A stretch of 64,000 nucleotides of DNA from assembly GCA_016794565.1 (NCBI GenBank), contig JAEUHQ010000128.1:1-64000 (forward strand). Direction: 5' to 3'. Every line of letters starts with the position of its first letter. Within the stretch, counting starts at the first letter, position 1. This document shows positions 15,972 to 24,322 of the stretch, in pieces. This DNA comes from Planctomycetota bacterium. GTDB lineage: Bacteria; Planctomycetota; UBA1135; UBA2386. The position numbers were made by a program, and so were the translations under genes. Below the pieces are notes generated by a model. The model searched no databases. It had not been told where the DNA came from and saw only the letters and a list, made by a program, of their open reading frames with translations.

Positions 15972-17797
15972 GGCACGCTCCCGTTCGTCCGCAGGATGGC
16001 CTCGAGCTCACCCGTCACGCGACCCAGTTCGGTGAGCAGGCGGTCGATCGCCGGTTCGAGTGCGTCGACGCGGCCGTCGCGGCCGATGCTCTCGACGTCG
16101 ATCGCGAGCGTCCGGGCGCGCGCGGCGCCGACGTATGCGCAGGCGGACTTGAGCGAGTGGGCTGCGAGCCGGGCGTCCTGTGGATTCCCCAGGCGAACGG
16201 CGTCGCGCAGGCGGGTCGCGAGGTGTTCGCTGCTGCCGAGGAAGGCGCGCACGACGCGAGCCGCGCTGTTCGGGTCGTCCGGACGGAGCCGGCGCAGCGA
16301 TGCGATCGCCTCCGGATCGACGGCCGGACTGGTCGCCGTGCGCCGCTGCGCCGCCGCTTCCCGCCAACGCGCGAGGCGGGTCCACAGTTCGCGCAGCTCG
16401 AACGGCTTCGCGAGGTAGTCGTCCATGCCCGCGTCGAGGCAGCGACGTTCGTCGTCGGGCATCGCGTTCGCGGTGAGGGCGACGATCGGGATCCGAGGCT
16501 GACCGGTGCGTGCTTCGCCCGTCCGGATCTCGCGCGTCGTCGCGAAGCCGTCGAGCTCGGGCATCTGGCAGTCCATCAGCACGAGGTCCCACCTGCCCGC
16601 GCGCAGGGCCTCGAGCACGCGCAGACCGTCGGGCACGACGTGCGCGGAGCAGCCGCACAGTGCCAGCATGTCGACGCAGACCTCCTGGTTGACCGCGTTG
16701 TCCTCCGCGACCAGCACCGAGAGGCCCAGCGGAGCCAGGGTCTCGCGCTGCGCCTGGCCCGGGAAGTCGCGCGGTGGGAGGACGCGCGGCGTCGACGGAT
16801 CGCCGGCCTGGCCGCCCGCGGGTCGCGTTTGCGCGGGCGCGGCGCCTTCGGGTGCCGTCGCGAGCGGCACCTCGAACCAGAAGAGCGAACCGATCGCGGG
16901 ACGGCTCTCGGCGCCGATGCGTCCGTGCATCGCGCCGACCAGCTGGCGCGAGATCGCCAGGCCGAGCCCGGTGCCCCCGTACCGGCGCGACATCGAACCG
17001 TCGGCCTGCGAGAACGACTGGAAGAGGCGCGGCATCGCTTCGGGCGCGATCCCGATCCCCGTGTCCTGGACTTCGAATCGCAGCACGTCGGGATCGTCGT
17101 CGCGGCATCGCACACGCACGACGACCGACCCGCGTTCCGTGAACTTCACCGCGTTGCCGACGAGGTTGACGAGGACCTGGCGCAGCCTGGACGGATCGCC
17201 GAGCACCGTTCGCGGGATCGAGGGATCGACGGATCCGGTCAGCGCGACGCCCTTCATCTCGGCGCGGCCGCTCATCAGCTCGATCGCCCGCTCCACGACG
17301 CCGCGCAGGTCGAATGCGATCTCCTCGAGTTCGAGCCGGCCCGCCTCGATCTTCGAGAAGTCGAGGATGTCGTCGAGGATGACCATCAGCGACTGTGCCG
17401 AGTGCTGGACGGTGCGCACGTAGCGGACCTGGCGCGGCGTCAGGTCGGTGCGCGCCAGCAGGTCGGCCATGCCGAGCACGCCGTTCATCGGAGTGCGCAG
17501 CTCGTGGCTCATGTTCGCGAGGAACTGGGACTTCGCCGAGTTCGCCTGGTCGGCCTGCTCCTTGGCGCTCTGGAGGGCCGTGTTGGACGCGGCGAGTTCC
17601 GCGAGCGCCTTCTCCAGCGCGCTGGTCCGTTCGCGCACTTTCGTCTCGAGACCGGTCGCCGCCTGGAACAACGAGAACGCGTCGTCCTGCAGGTCCATCG
17701 ATCTCTCCACGCGCTGCATCAGGGCGTGGTTGATCTTGCGCTGGCGCGAGAGTTCGCGCTCCAGCTCCGCGATCCGGTCCTCGGCGGCCTGGTTCAT
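15965..17797 (-). CDS. Cytoplasmic hybrid histidine kinase (coiled coil-HisKA-HATPase-REC-Hpt)
   Basis: 610 residues with no membrane segment or PAS domain. A coiled coil (about 1-90) leads into HisKA with His98 (Met-Ser-His-Glu-Leu-Arg-Thr-Pro). The ATPase domain is complete: Asn box Asn-Leu-Val-Gly-Asn-Ala-Val-Lys-Phe, Asp-Thr-Gly-Ile-Gly-Ile, Gly-Thr-Gly-Leu-Gly-Leu-Ala-Ile. The receiver domain has Asp409 (Leu-Met-Asp-Cys-Gln-Met-Pro) and the C-terminal Hpt has His547 (Ala-His-Ser-Leu-Lys-Ser). The phosphorelay needs an outside receiver, and the gene overlapping its 3' end supplies one. Since the kinase has no sensor domain, the FIST protein encoded just upstream (ATGA overlap) most likely senses for it, as NosP does for NahK. 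Confidence 0.9.
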   Translation of the reverse strand: MNQAAEDRIAELERELSRQRKINHALMQRVERSMDLQDDAFSLFQAATGLETKVRERTSALEKALAELAASNTALQSAKEQADQANSAKSQFLANMSHELRTPMNGVLGMADLLARTDLTPRQVRYVRTVQHSAQSLMVILDDILDFSKIEAGRLELEEIAFDLRGVVERAIELMSGRAEMKGVALTGSVDPSIPRTVLGDPSRLRQVLVNLVGNAVKFTERGSVVVRVRCRDDDPDVLRFEVQDTGIGIAPEAMPRLFQSFSQADGSMSRRYGGTGLGLAISRQLVGAMHGRIGAESRPAIGSLFWFEVPLATAPEGAAPAQTRPAGGQAGDPSTPRVLPPRDFPGQAQRETLAPLGLSVLVAEDNAVNQEVCVDMLALCGCSAHVVPDGLRVLEALRAGRWDLVLMDCQMPELDGFATTREIRTGEARTGQPRIPIVALTANAMPDDERRCLDAGMDDYLAKPFELRELWTRLARWREAAAQRRTATSPAVDPEAIASLRRLRPDDPNSAARVVRAFLGSSEHLATRLRDAVRLGNPQDARLAAHSLKSACAYVGAARARTLAIDVESIGRDGRVDALEPAIDRLLTELGRVTGELEAILRTNGSVPC

Positions 17798-18948
17798 CGG
17801 GCTCCGCGAGAACCGATCGCGACGCCGGTGAACGTCTGGTTCACGTGCATCGCGTTGAACTGTTCGCCGTAGGTGCTGAACCCGATGACGTTGTTGGCGG
17901 CGAGGATCGCACCGACGCGGCCCTTGAGGTCGCTGCGCGTCATCTCGAGATTGCGCAGCACGCAGTCGCAGCCGAGCACGAGGCGCGGCGGTCCGAGCCG
18001 CGCGGCGAGGTTGCCGAAGGTCCCTTCGAGGTCCTGCACCAGGTCGACGCCCTGGGCGACGGTGAGCACCAGTCCTTCTTCGATCGCGCAGAAGAAGGTG
18101 AGGCTCTCGTCCTCGTTGACCTTCTGGATCGAACGCACGTAGTGCTGGCCGCCGATGCGTACGACGACGGGATGGGTGGCGAAGATCAGCGGCGTGAGCT
18201 TGTCGACTTCGAGACCGACCATCTGTGCGTATTCGCGCCCGGCTGGTTCGCCGTTCACCTCGGTCACGACCCGCCGCGACACGTCGGCCTTCGTGACGAC
18301 CATCTTCTTGTCCGACGGCACGAAGTGCTGCGTGCGGAAGACCTCGAACGGACTGCCCGGCTGAACGAGCGCGAACACGGCGGCGTCCGCGTGGAACCGG
18401 CCTTCGTGGTAGACGCGAGTGCGTCGGAACGCGAGCCCGTCGCCCGCGGACCCCCCGAAGAGCGGGATCGACCCGAGCTTCTGGAACAGGGCGCTGACCA
18501 CCGCCTCTTCGCGCATCGAGAGCCCGTCGACGAGCAGGAGGCCGAACGTGTTCGTGCTGTCGGCCTGGCTCGCGCCGCGCCCGAGTTCGCGCCGCAGCGT
18601 CGCGACCAGTTCGTGACCGCGGTGGAACTCGAAGTTCGCGAGGTCGTCGAGGCGCCCGGCGGCGACGCGGAAGTCGGGCCCTTCGAGGCTGACGCCGGTG
18701 AGCGTTCCGTCGAGGTAGCCGAGCGGGGAGATCTCGCCGGCCGTGGTGCAACCGATCGTCGTCGTGCCGCCGAAGTGCCGCGCGAGCGCCGGACCGAGGC
18801 GGTCCAGGTCGTACGACGCCGCGCAGAAGAACACCACGAGCCCGTCGGCGGGCGCGCCGATCGCCTCGAACAGTTCGCGCACCGCGGTGTCGGGGTCCGG
18901 CGACGTGGAGACTCCCTTCCGGATGGCGAGGTCGGTGATCGTCGGCAT
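17794..18948 (-). CDS. FIST-domain sensor protein (NosP-like)
   Basis: 384 residues from ATG 18948; an in-frame codon at 18993 is less likely. Both FIST_N (about 30-220; Phe-Phe-Cys-Ala-Ala-Ser, [11 protein letters not shown], Gly-Gly-Ser-Ala-Gly-Asp) and FIST_C (about 225-370; Gly-Cys-Asp-Cys-Val-Leu-Arg, [10 protein letters not shown]) are recognisable. FIST proteins are cytoplasmic ligand sensors, and the best-known, NosP, binds haem and nitric oxide and controls an adjacent hybrid kinase. The gene opens a three-gene operon with such a kinase. Haem binding cannot be judged from sequence here; amino acids or other small ligands remain possible. Confidence 0.85.
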   Translation of the reverse strand: MPTITDLAIRKGVSTSPDPDTAVRELFEAIGAPADGLVVFFCAASYDLDRLGPALARHFGGTTTIGCTTAGEISPLGYLDGTLTGVSLEGPDFRVAAGRLDDLANFEFHRGHELVATLRRELGRGASQADSTNTFGLLLVDGLSMREEAVVSALFQKLGSIPLFGGSAGDGLAFRRTRVYHEGRFHADAAVFALVQPGSPFEVFRTQHFVPSDKKMVVTKADVSRRVVTEVNGEPAGREYAQMVGLEVDKLTPLIFATHPVVVRIGGQHYVRSIQKVNEDESLTFFCAIEEGLVLTVAQGVDLVQDLEGTFGNLAARLGPPRLVLGCDCVLRNLEMTRSDLKGRVGAILAANNVIGFSTYGEQFNAMHVNQTFTGVAIGSRGAR

Positions 18949-18990
18949 GGGTGCTCGGGTGGGCGGGGTCGTGCGGAAGCGCGCGCAGGG

Positions 18991-19029
18991 CAAGCCCCGG
19001 TGTCATCGACACCTCGCCGAGGGGGCTTG
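18991..19029. promoter_or_regulatory. Nested inverted repeat in a divergent intergenic region
   Basis: An outer 8-bp stem (CAAGCCCC, 18991-18998; GGGGCTTG, 19022-19029) encloses a directly stacked 5-bp hairpin GGTGT-CATCG-ACACC (18999-19013) and an unpaired 8-nt strand. It lies 43 bp upstream of the FIST start and 86 bp upstream of the isochorismatase start. It could be an RNA leader element for either operon or a protein-binding site. No known riboswitch class was recognised. Confidence 0.4.
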
Positions 19030-19115
19030 AGTCGTACCCGGGCTCCGGCGTGTCCATGGCTCCCGCTCAGGGATGGGCCGGCCGGTGCGCCGCGCCCACA
19101 ACCCCGAGGACTCCG

Positions 19116-19790
19116 ATGCCCGACTACAAGAAGCTCTTCACTCCGCACGACTCCGCGCTCGTCCTGATCGACTTCCAGCCGCAGATGCTCTTCGGCGTCG
19201 CCAACATCGATCGGGCGACGCTGGTCAACAACGTCGTGATGCTCGCCAAGGTCGCGAAGGAGTTCGGCGTGCCGACGGTGCTCACGTCCGTGGAGACCGA
19301 GGGTTTCAGCGGCTACGTGCTGCCGCAGATCCTCGACGTGTTTCCCGGCCAGGAGGTGGTGGAACGCACGTCGATGAACTCGTGGGACGACGCCGGCTTC
19401 CGCAAGGCGATCGAGGCCACGGGCAGGAAGAAGATCCTGCTGACCGGTCTGTGGACGGAGGTCTGCATCACCTGGCCGACGCTCAGCATGCTCGACGCCG
19501 GCTACCAGATCTACACGGTCGACGACTGCTGCGGCGGCACCTCCGTCGCAGCGCACGAAGCAGCGCTGTCGCGCATGGTGCAGGCCGGCGCCACGCGGCT
19601 CACGACCATCGGCGGACTGCTCGAGTGGCAGCGCGACTGGGCGAACAAGGAACACTACGACGCCCTGATGGGCATCCTGAAGCAGCACGCGGGCGCGTAC
19701 GGCGCCGGCGTCGAGTACGCCTACACGATGGTGCACAAGGCGCCGCAGTCGGCGAAGAAGCCCCAGGTCGTGAAGGGCAGGAAGCACTGA
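19116..19790 (+). CDS. Isochorismatase-family (YcaC-like) hydrolase
   Basis: 224 residues from ATG 19116, preceded by GAGGA. The isochorismatase fold is clear: Leu-Val-Leu-Ile-Asp19-Phe-Gln-Pro-Gln with the catalytic Asp, Met-Asn-Ser-Trp-Asp-Asp, Ala-Ile-Glu-Ala-Thr-Gly-Arg-Lys-Lys, and Cys117 in Leu-Trp-Thr-Glu-Val-Cys-Ile-Thr-Trp. Length and spacing match the YcaC subgroup, whose natural substrates are uncertain, rather than nicotinamidase or true isochorismatase. It is the first gene of a tight four-gene operon (7-9 bp gaps) with an amidohydrolase, a porin and an ABM protein, so a role in degrading an amide or similar compound taken up through the porin is a reasonable inference. Confidence 0.85.
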   Translation: MPDYKKLFTPHDSALVLIDFQPQMLFGVANIDRATLVNNVVMLAKVAKEFGVPTVLTSVETEGFSGYVLPQILDVFPGQEVVERTSMNSWDDAGFRKAIEATGRKKILLTGLWTEVCITWPTLSMLDAGYQIYTVDDCCGGTSVAAHEAALSRMVQAGATRLTTIGGLLEWQRDWANKEHYDALMGILKQHAGAYGAGVEYAYTMVHKAPQSAKKPQVVKGRKH

Positions 19791-19797
19791 GTCCGCC

Positions 19798-21642
19798 ATG
19801 GCCACCACCGCCGACGGCGTTCGCCACGCGGACCTGATCCTGCACGGCGCGCGCATCGCCACGATGGATCCGTCGCGCCCGTCCGCGAGCGCCGTCGCGG
19901 TGCGCGACGGCCGCTTCGTCGCGGTGGGTGATGCCGACGAAGTGATGCGACTGCGCGGCCCGCTCACCCGCGTGATCGACGCCGGCGGGCGGACCGTGAT
20001 CCCGGGGCTGAACGACTCGCACATCCACGTCGTGCGCGGCGGCCTCAACTACAACCTCGAGCTGCGCTGGGACGGCGTGCCGTCGCTCGCGGACGCCCTT
20101 CGCATGCTGAAGGACCAGGCCGCGCGCACGCCGGCGCCGCAGTGGGTGCGCGTCGTCGGCGGATGGAGCGAGTTCCAGTTCGCCGAACGCCGCATGCCGA
20201 CGCTCGCGGAGATCAACGCGGCGGCGCCCGACACGCCGGTGTTCGTGCTGCACCTCTACGACCGCGCCCTCTTGAACCGCGCCGCACTGCGCGCCGTCGG
20301 CTACGGCAAGGACACGCCGGATCCGCCGGGCGCGGAGATCCAGCGCGACGCGAAGGGCGAGCCGACCGGCATGCTCATCGCGCGGCCCAACGCGGGCATC
20401 CTCTATCGCACGCTCGCGATGGGGCCGAAGCTGGCGCCCGACGACCAGCGCAACTCGACGCGCCACTTCCTGCGCGAACTGAACCGCCTCGGCATCACGA
20501 GCATCATCGACGCCGGCGGCGGCTTCCAGCGCTACCCCGACGACTACCAGGTCGTCGAGGACCTGCATCGCCGCGGCGAACTGACGGTGCGTGTCGCCTA
20601 CAACCTGTTCACGCAGCGGCCGAAGGAGGAACTCGACGACTTCCGCCGTTGGACGGGCAGCACGTCGCCGGGGCGCGGCGACGACTTCTACCGGATGAAC
20701 GGCGCCGGCGAGATGCTGGTCTACACCGCGGCCGACTTCGAGGACTTCCTCGAACCGCGGCCGGACCTGCCCGGCGCGGTCGAAGGCGAACTCGAGGGCG
20801 TCGTGCGCCTGCTCGCCGAGAAGCGCTGGCCGTTCCGTCTGCACGCGACGTACGAGGAGTCGATCCGCCGCTTCCTCGACGTGTTCGAGCGCGTCGACCG
20901 CGACGTGCCGTTGCACGGACTGCACTGGTTCCTCGACCACGCGGAGACGATCTCGGAGCGCAGCATCGAACGGGTGCGCGCGCTCGGCGGCGGCATCGCG
21001 ATCCAGCATCGGATGGCGTTCCAGGGCGAGTACTTCCTCGAGCGCTACGGTGCCGCGGCGACCGCGGCGACGCCGCCGATCCGCCGCATGCTCGAGATGG
21101 GCGTGCCGGTCGGCGCGGGCACCGATGCGACGCGCGTCGCGAGCTACAACCCGTTCGTCGCGCTGTTCTGGCTCGTCACCGGGAAGACGGTCGGCGGCAC
21201 GTCGATGTGGTCGCCGGAGAACCGGCTCGACCGCACCGAAGCGCTGCGTCTCTACACGGTCGGTTCGGCGTGGTTCTCGAGCGAGGACGGCCGGAAGGGC
21301 GCGATCGCGAACGGCCAGCTCGCCGATCTCGCGGTGCTCACGGCCGACTACTTCTCGATTCCCGACGCGGAGATCAAGCGCCTGGAGTCCGTGCTGACGA
21401 TCGTCGGCGGGCGCGTGGTGCACGGCGCGGGCGGGTTCGCGTCGCTGGCGCCGTCGCTGCCGCCCGTGAGTCCGTCGTGGTCGCCGGTTCGCACCTACGG
21501 CGGCTACCACGTGGCGCGCACCGCGCCGTCGTTCGTGCACCGCTGCGCGTCGAAACTCGCCGGGCTGCTGCCCGGCGCGCGCCCGACGATTGCGGACGGC
21601 GGGCTCTTCGGCGTCCGCGGCTGCGACTGCTTCGCCTTCTGA
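19798..21642 (+). CDS. YtcJ-like metal-dependent amidohydrolase
   Basis: 614 residues, typical for the COG1574 (YtcJ/NfdA) branch of the amidohydrolase superfamily. The metal-site motifs are present: Asn-Asp-Ser-His-Ile-His near residue 75 (HxH), Arg-Leu-His-Ala-Thr-Tyr-Glu, Leu-Asp-His-Ala-Glu and Gly-Ala-Gly-Thr-Asp-Ala. A small beta-sandwich made of both ends surrounds the barrel. There is no signal peptide, so it is cytoplasmic. It follows the isochorismatase-like gene by 7 bp and precedes the porin gene by 8 bp. Hydrolysis of an amide, formamide or cyclic compound is expected; the substrate is unknown. The C-terminal 60 residues (Cys-rich end Arg-Gly-Cys-Asp-Cys) extend past the usual fold. 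Confidence 0.85.
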   Translation: MATTADGVRHADLILHGARIATMDPSRPSASAVAVRDGRFVAVGDADEVMRLRGPLTRVIDAGGRTVIPGLNDSHIHVVRGGLNYNLELRWDGVPSLADALRMLKDQAARTPAPQWVRVVGGWSEFQFAERRMPTLAEINAAAPDTPVFVLHLYDRALLNRAALRAVGYGKDTPDPPGAEIQRDAKGEPTGMLIARPNAGILYRTLAMGPKLAPDDQRNSTRHFLRELNRLGITSIIDAGGGFQRYPDDYQVVEDLHRRGELTVRVAYNLFTQRPKEELDDFRRWTGSTSPGRGDDFYRMNGAGEMLVYTAADFEDFLEPRPDLPGAVEGELEGVVRLLAEKRWPFRLHATYEESIRRFLDVFERVDRDVPLHGLHWFLDHAETISERSIERVRALGGGIAIQHRMAFQGEYFLERYGAAATAATPPIRRMLEMGVPVGAGTDATRVASYNPFVALFWLVTGKTVGGTSMWSPENRLDRTEALRLYTVGSAWFSSEDGRKGAIANGQLADLAVLTADYFSIPDAEIKRLESVLTIVGGRVVHGAGGFASLAPSLPPVSPSWSPVRTYGGYHVARTAPSFVHRCASKLAGLLPGARPTIADGGLFGVRGCDCFAF

Positions 21643-21650
21643 GCGGTGTC

Positions 21651-22898
21651 GTGCTCCTCCCGGTCTCGATGCTCGCCGTCGCGCTGCGCCCGCAGTCGCC
21701 GACGGCGCCGACCTTCGAGTTCGGCGGTTCGCTGCGCGAACGCTACGAACGGGTCGACCCGGCGCGCTTCGGTGCGGGGCCGCAGGACGACGACGGGTAC
21801 TTCCTCCACCGCGCGCTGCTGCACGGGTCGTGGGGCGAAGGCCGCGACGTGCACGCGTTCGCCGAACTGCAGGCCGCGTTCGTGACCGACCGCACCGGCG
21901 GGCCGCGATCCACCGACGAGGATCGCTGCGACCTGCATCAGGCGTGGCTCGACGTGCGTGCGCGGCCCGACGGCGACGCCACCGTGACGACACGCATCGG
22001 CCGTTCCGAAGTCGCGTACGGCAGCCAGCGGCTCGTGTCCGTGCGCGAAGGCCCGAACGTGCGGCTCGCGTTCGACGGCGCGCGCGTGATGTTGCGCGAC
22101 GGCGAGTGGAAGCTCGACGCGTTCGTGCTGCGCCCGGTCGAAGTGGATCCGGGCGAGTTCGACGACGCGGACCTCGACCAGACCTTGTTCGGCGCGTATG
22201 CGACGCTCCCGGTGCTGCCCGCGGGCGGTGTCGACGTCTACTGCCTCGCGCTGCACCGCGCGGATGCGCAGTTCGAACAGGGCATCGCGAACGAGCGACG
22301 CTGGTCGGTCGGAGCGCGTGTCTTCGGCAAACCCCGGCCGTGGGACTACGACTGCGAGGCGGTGTGGCAGGCGGGGCGCTGGGGCAACGGCGGCATCGCG
22401 GCGTGGACGGTCGCGACCGACGTCGGGCTCACGCTGGCTCTGCCGACGGCGCCGCGGCTCGGCCTCAAGGTCGACGTCGCGAGCGGCGACCGCGATCCGG
22501 GAACCGACTCGCTGCAGACGTTCCATGCGTTGTTCCCGCGCGGTTCGTACTTCGGCGAGCCCGCCCTGATCGGGCCGGCGAACCTGTTCGACGTGCACCC
22601 GTCCCTCGCGTTCGCGGTCGCGGACGCTGTGCGGTTGTCCGTGGACGCCGACTGGTTCTGGCGGCAGAGCACGGCCGACGGCGTGTATGGCGCCGGCCTC
22701 ACGCCGCTGCGGCCGGGCGCCGCGTCCGCGCGGCGCTACGTCGGCAACCAGTTGCAGGTCTCGTGCGAGTGCACGCTGCGGGCCGGCTGGACGGCGACGT
22801 TCGTCTGGGCGCGCTTCTTCTCGGGCTCGTGGCTCGACGACACGGGCGCGGGCGACGACGTGGACTACCTGGGCATCTGGACGACGGTGCGATTCTGA
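21651..22898 (+). CDS. Alginate-export-type outer-membrane porin
   Basis: 415 residues from GTG 21651. That start gives a short hydrophobic N-terminus usable as a signal peptide; ATG 21669 would cut it in half. The mature protein is made of alternating strands with the alginate_export family pattern: Ser-Leu-Arg-Glu-Arg-Tyr-Glu near the N-terminus, Phe-Leu-His-Arg-Ala-Leu-Leu, Arg-Ile-Gly-Arg-Ser-Glu-Val-Ala-Tyr-Gly, Gly-Leu-Lys-Val-Asp-Val-Ala-Ser-Gly-Asp. It ends in Arg-Phe, a usual barrel C-terminus. It would form a beta-barrel channel for an anionic or organic solute. Its place between a cytoplasmic amidohydrolase and an ABM protein suggests it imports the operon's substrate rather than exporting alginate. 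Confidence 0.75.
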   Translation: MLLPVSMLAVALRPQSPTAPTFEFGGSLRERYERVDPARFGAGPQDDDGYFLHRALLHGSWGEGRDVHAFAELQAAFVTDRTGGPRSTDEDRCDLHQAWLDVRARPDGDATVTTRIGRSEVAYGSQRLVSVREGPNVRLAFDGARVMLRDGEWKLDAFVLRPVEVDPGEFDDADLDQTLFGAYATLPVLPAGGVDVYCLALHRADAQFEQGIANERRWSVGARVFGKPRPWDYDCEAVWQAGRWGNGGIAAWTVATDVGLTLALPTAPRLGLKVDVASGDRDPGTDSLQTFHALFPRGSYFGEPALIGPANLFDVHPSLAFAVADAVRLSVDADWFWRQSTADGVYGAGLTPLRPGAASARRYVGNQLQVSCECTLRAGWTATFVWARFFSGSWLDDTGAGDDVDYLGIWTTVRF

Positions 22899-22907
22899 GA
22901 GGACACG

Positions 22908-23447
22908 ATGGGCGACGACGACTCGAACGCGGTGAAGGTGGTGTACGAATGGCGGCTCGTCGCGGGCGGACGCGACGCGTTCTCGAAGTGGCTCGAGACG
23001 TTCGCCGCCGATGCGGCGGCCGCGCCGGGCTACGAGGGCTCCAGCGTGTTCTCCGCGGCGGAGGACTTGCTCTTCCTCGTGCGGTTCGGAGATCGTGCGG
23101 CGCTCGAGACCTGGCAGTCGCGGCCTCGCACGATGCACCTGCTCGCCGCGGCGAACGACTTCGCTCGCGGTGGACCGCGGCCGCAGCAGCGCAGTGGCCT
23201 CGAGACCTGGTTCTCGTTGCCGGGTGCTCCGCCGCACGCGCCGCCGCCGCGGTGGAAGATGGCGCTCGTCACCTGGTGCGCGCTGCTGCCGCAGGTGCTG
23301 CTGATCGGCGAGGTGATGCCGCACGAACTGCCGAAGGTCGTGAAGTCGATGCTCGGCACCGCGATCCCGGTCGTGATGCTGACCTGGGTCGTGATGCCGT
23401 GGCTGTCGCGTGTGCTGCGCCGCTGGTTGTTCGCCGCGTCGGCGTGA
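22908..23447 (+). CDS. ABM-domain (dimeric alpha-beta barrel) membrane protein
   Basis: 179 residues. The N-terminal 95 residues fit the antibiotic biosynthesis monooxygenase fold (Val-Tyr-Glu-Trp-Arg-Leu-Val, Trp-Leu-Glu-Thr-Phe-Ala-Ala-Asp-Ala, Gly-Tyr-Glu-Gly-Ser-Ser, Leu-Val-Arg-Phe-Gly-Asp). Two hydrophobic segments follow (about 115-135 and 150-172) with a basic C-terminus. ABM proteins bound to the membrane by such a tail are a known but uncharacterised group. Last gene of the four-gene operon, 9 bp after the porin gene. A small oxidative or stress role linked to the same pathway is possible. Confidence 0.75.
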   Translation: MGDDDSNAVKVVYEWRLVAGGRDAFSKWLETFAADAAAAPGYEGSSVFSAAEDLLFLVRFGDRAALETWQSRPRTMHLLAAANDFARGGPRPQQRSGLETWFSLPGAPPHAPPPRWKMALVTWCALLPQVLLIGEVMPHELPKVVKSMLGTAIPVVMLTWVVMPWLSRVLRRWLFAASA

Positions 23448-23450
23448 CGC

Positions 23451-24275
23451 TCAGCCGGTGTGAGCCGCGGGGGCGGCCGCGCCGGCCTTCGCTGGCGTCG
23501 CGATCGCGTCGAGCGCCCAGTGCAGCGAGTGGTCGGCGACTTCCTCCCAGCCGCGGGTGCCGAGCAGGAAGTGGTCGCGCCCGGCGAACTCGTGGAAGTC
23601 CGTGTGGGCCGGCGAGCGGCGGTAGGCGCGCCAGTTCGTCCGGTTCAACGACGCCGGGATGATGTGGTCCTTCTCGCCGGCGATCAGCAAGAGCGGCGGG
23701 CGGCTCTTCCGGAAGTCGACGCGTGCCCCGCGGCCGAGTCCGGCGCGCGCGAACCGCCGTGACTCGGGCACGACCTGTTCTTCCCAGTGCCGCTGCTGCT
23801 CGGCGGGCGGCAGCGTGTTGACGAACGCGTAGCGGAAATGGTCGAGGCTCATCAGGTACGGCCGGTTCGCGGAGACGAACGGCGTCAGCGCGGGCCAGGT
23901 CGAGCGCAGGAACGACCACTTGAAGCTCAGCACGCCCGGCGGCGGCACGGAGTCGATCGCGACGCCGCACGCACCGAGCTGGCGTTGCAGCAGGATCTGC
24001 GTGAGCAGCCCGCCGAAGGAGTGGCCGATCACGATCGGCGGTGCGTCGCAGGCGCGGATCGCGCGTTCGAAGACCTCGATCACGGCCGGCAGCGTCACCG
24101 CCGCCGTCGCGGGGTCGGGATGCCGCGCGCGCAGGACGGCTGGCTCCGCGTCGCGATGCGGATAGGCGGGCGCGACGCAGCGGTGGCCCAGCGCTTCGAA
24201 GCGGCGGACCCAGGGGTCCCAGCACTTGCGGGTGACGAAGGCGCCGTGGACGAACACGATCGGTGGCTTCTGCAT
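23451..24275 (-). CDS. Alpha/beta hydrolase
   Basis: 274 residues from ATG 24275, which has GGAG at 10 nt; a GTG at 24284 has the same GGAG too close. The fold is plain: His-Gly-Ala-Phe oxyanion strand, Ile-Gly-His-Ser-Phe-Gly-Gly nucleophile elbow, Gly-Glu-Lys-Asp-His-Ile-Ile acid region and Gly-Arg-Asp-His-Phe histidine. There is no signal peptide. It converges with the ABM gene, with only 3 bp between stops. It may act on the same pathway, but being on the other strand it is not in that operon. Substrate unknown. Confidence 0.8.
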   Translation of the reverse strand: MQKPPIVFVHGAFVTRKCWDPWVRRFEALGHRCVAPAYPHRDAEPAVLRARHPDPATAAVTLPAVIEVFERAIRACDAPPIVIGHSFGGLLTQILLQRQLGACGVAIDSVPPPGVLSFKWSFLRSTWPALTPFVSANRPYLMSLDHFRYAFVNTLPPAEQQRHWEEQVVPESRRFARAGLGRGARVDFRKSRPPLLLIAGEKDHIIPASLNRTNWRAYRRSPAHTDFHEFAGRDHFLLGTRGWEEVADHSLHWALDAIATPAKAGAAAPAAHTG

Positions 24276-24322
24276 CGGGGACACGCTCCGCCACTACTGG
24301 GCGAAACGGGTGGACACCCGCG

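Noticed and set aside
18991-19029. Assignment of the nested stem to a known riboswitch class
   Set aside because: No conserved core sequence of fluoride, guanidine, SAM, preQ1, c-di-GMP or glutamine classes could be matched by eye.
15965-19057. Single 1030-codon frame on the minus strand
   Set aside because: Only its last 610 codons are a protein (hybrid kinase); the upstream part is a shadow of the FIST gene in another frame, with Arg/Pro-rich composition.
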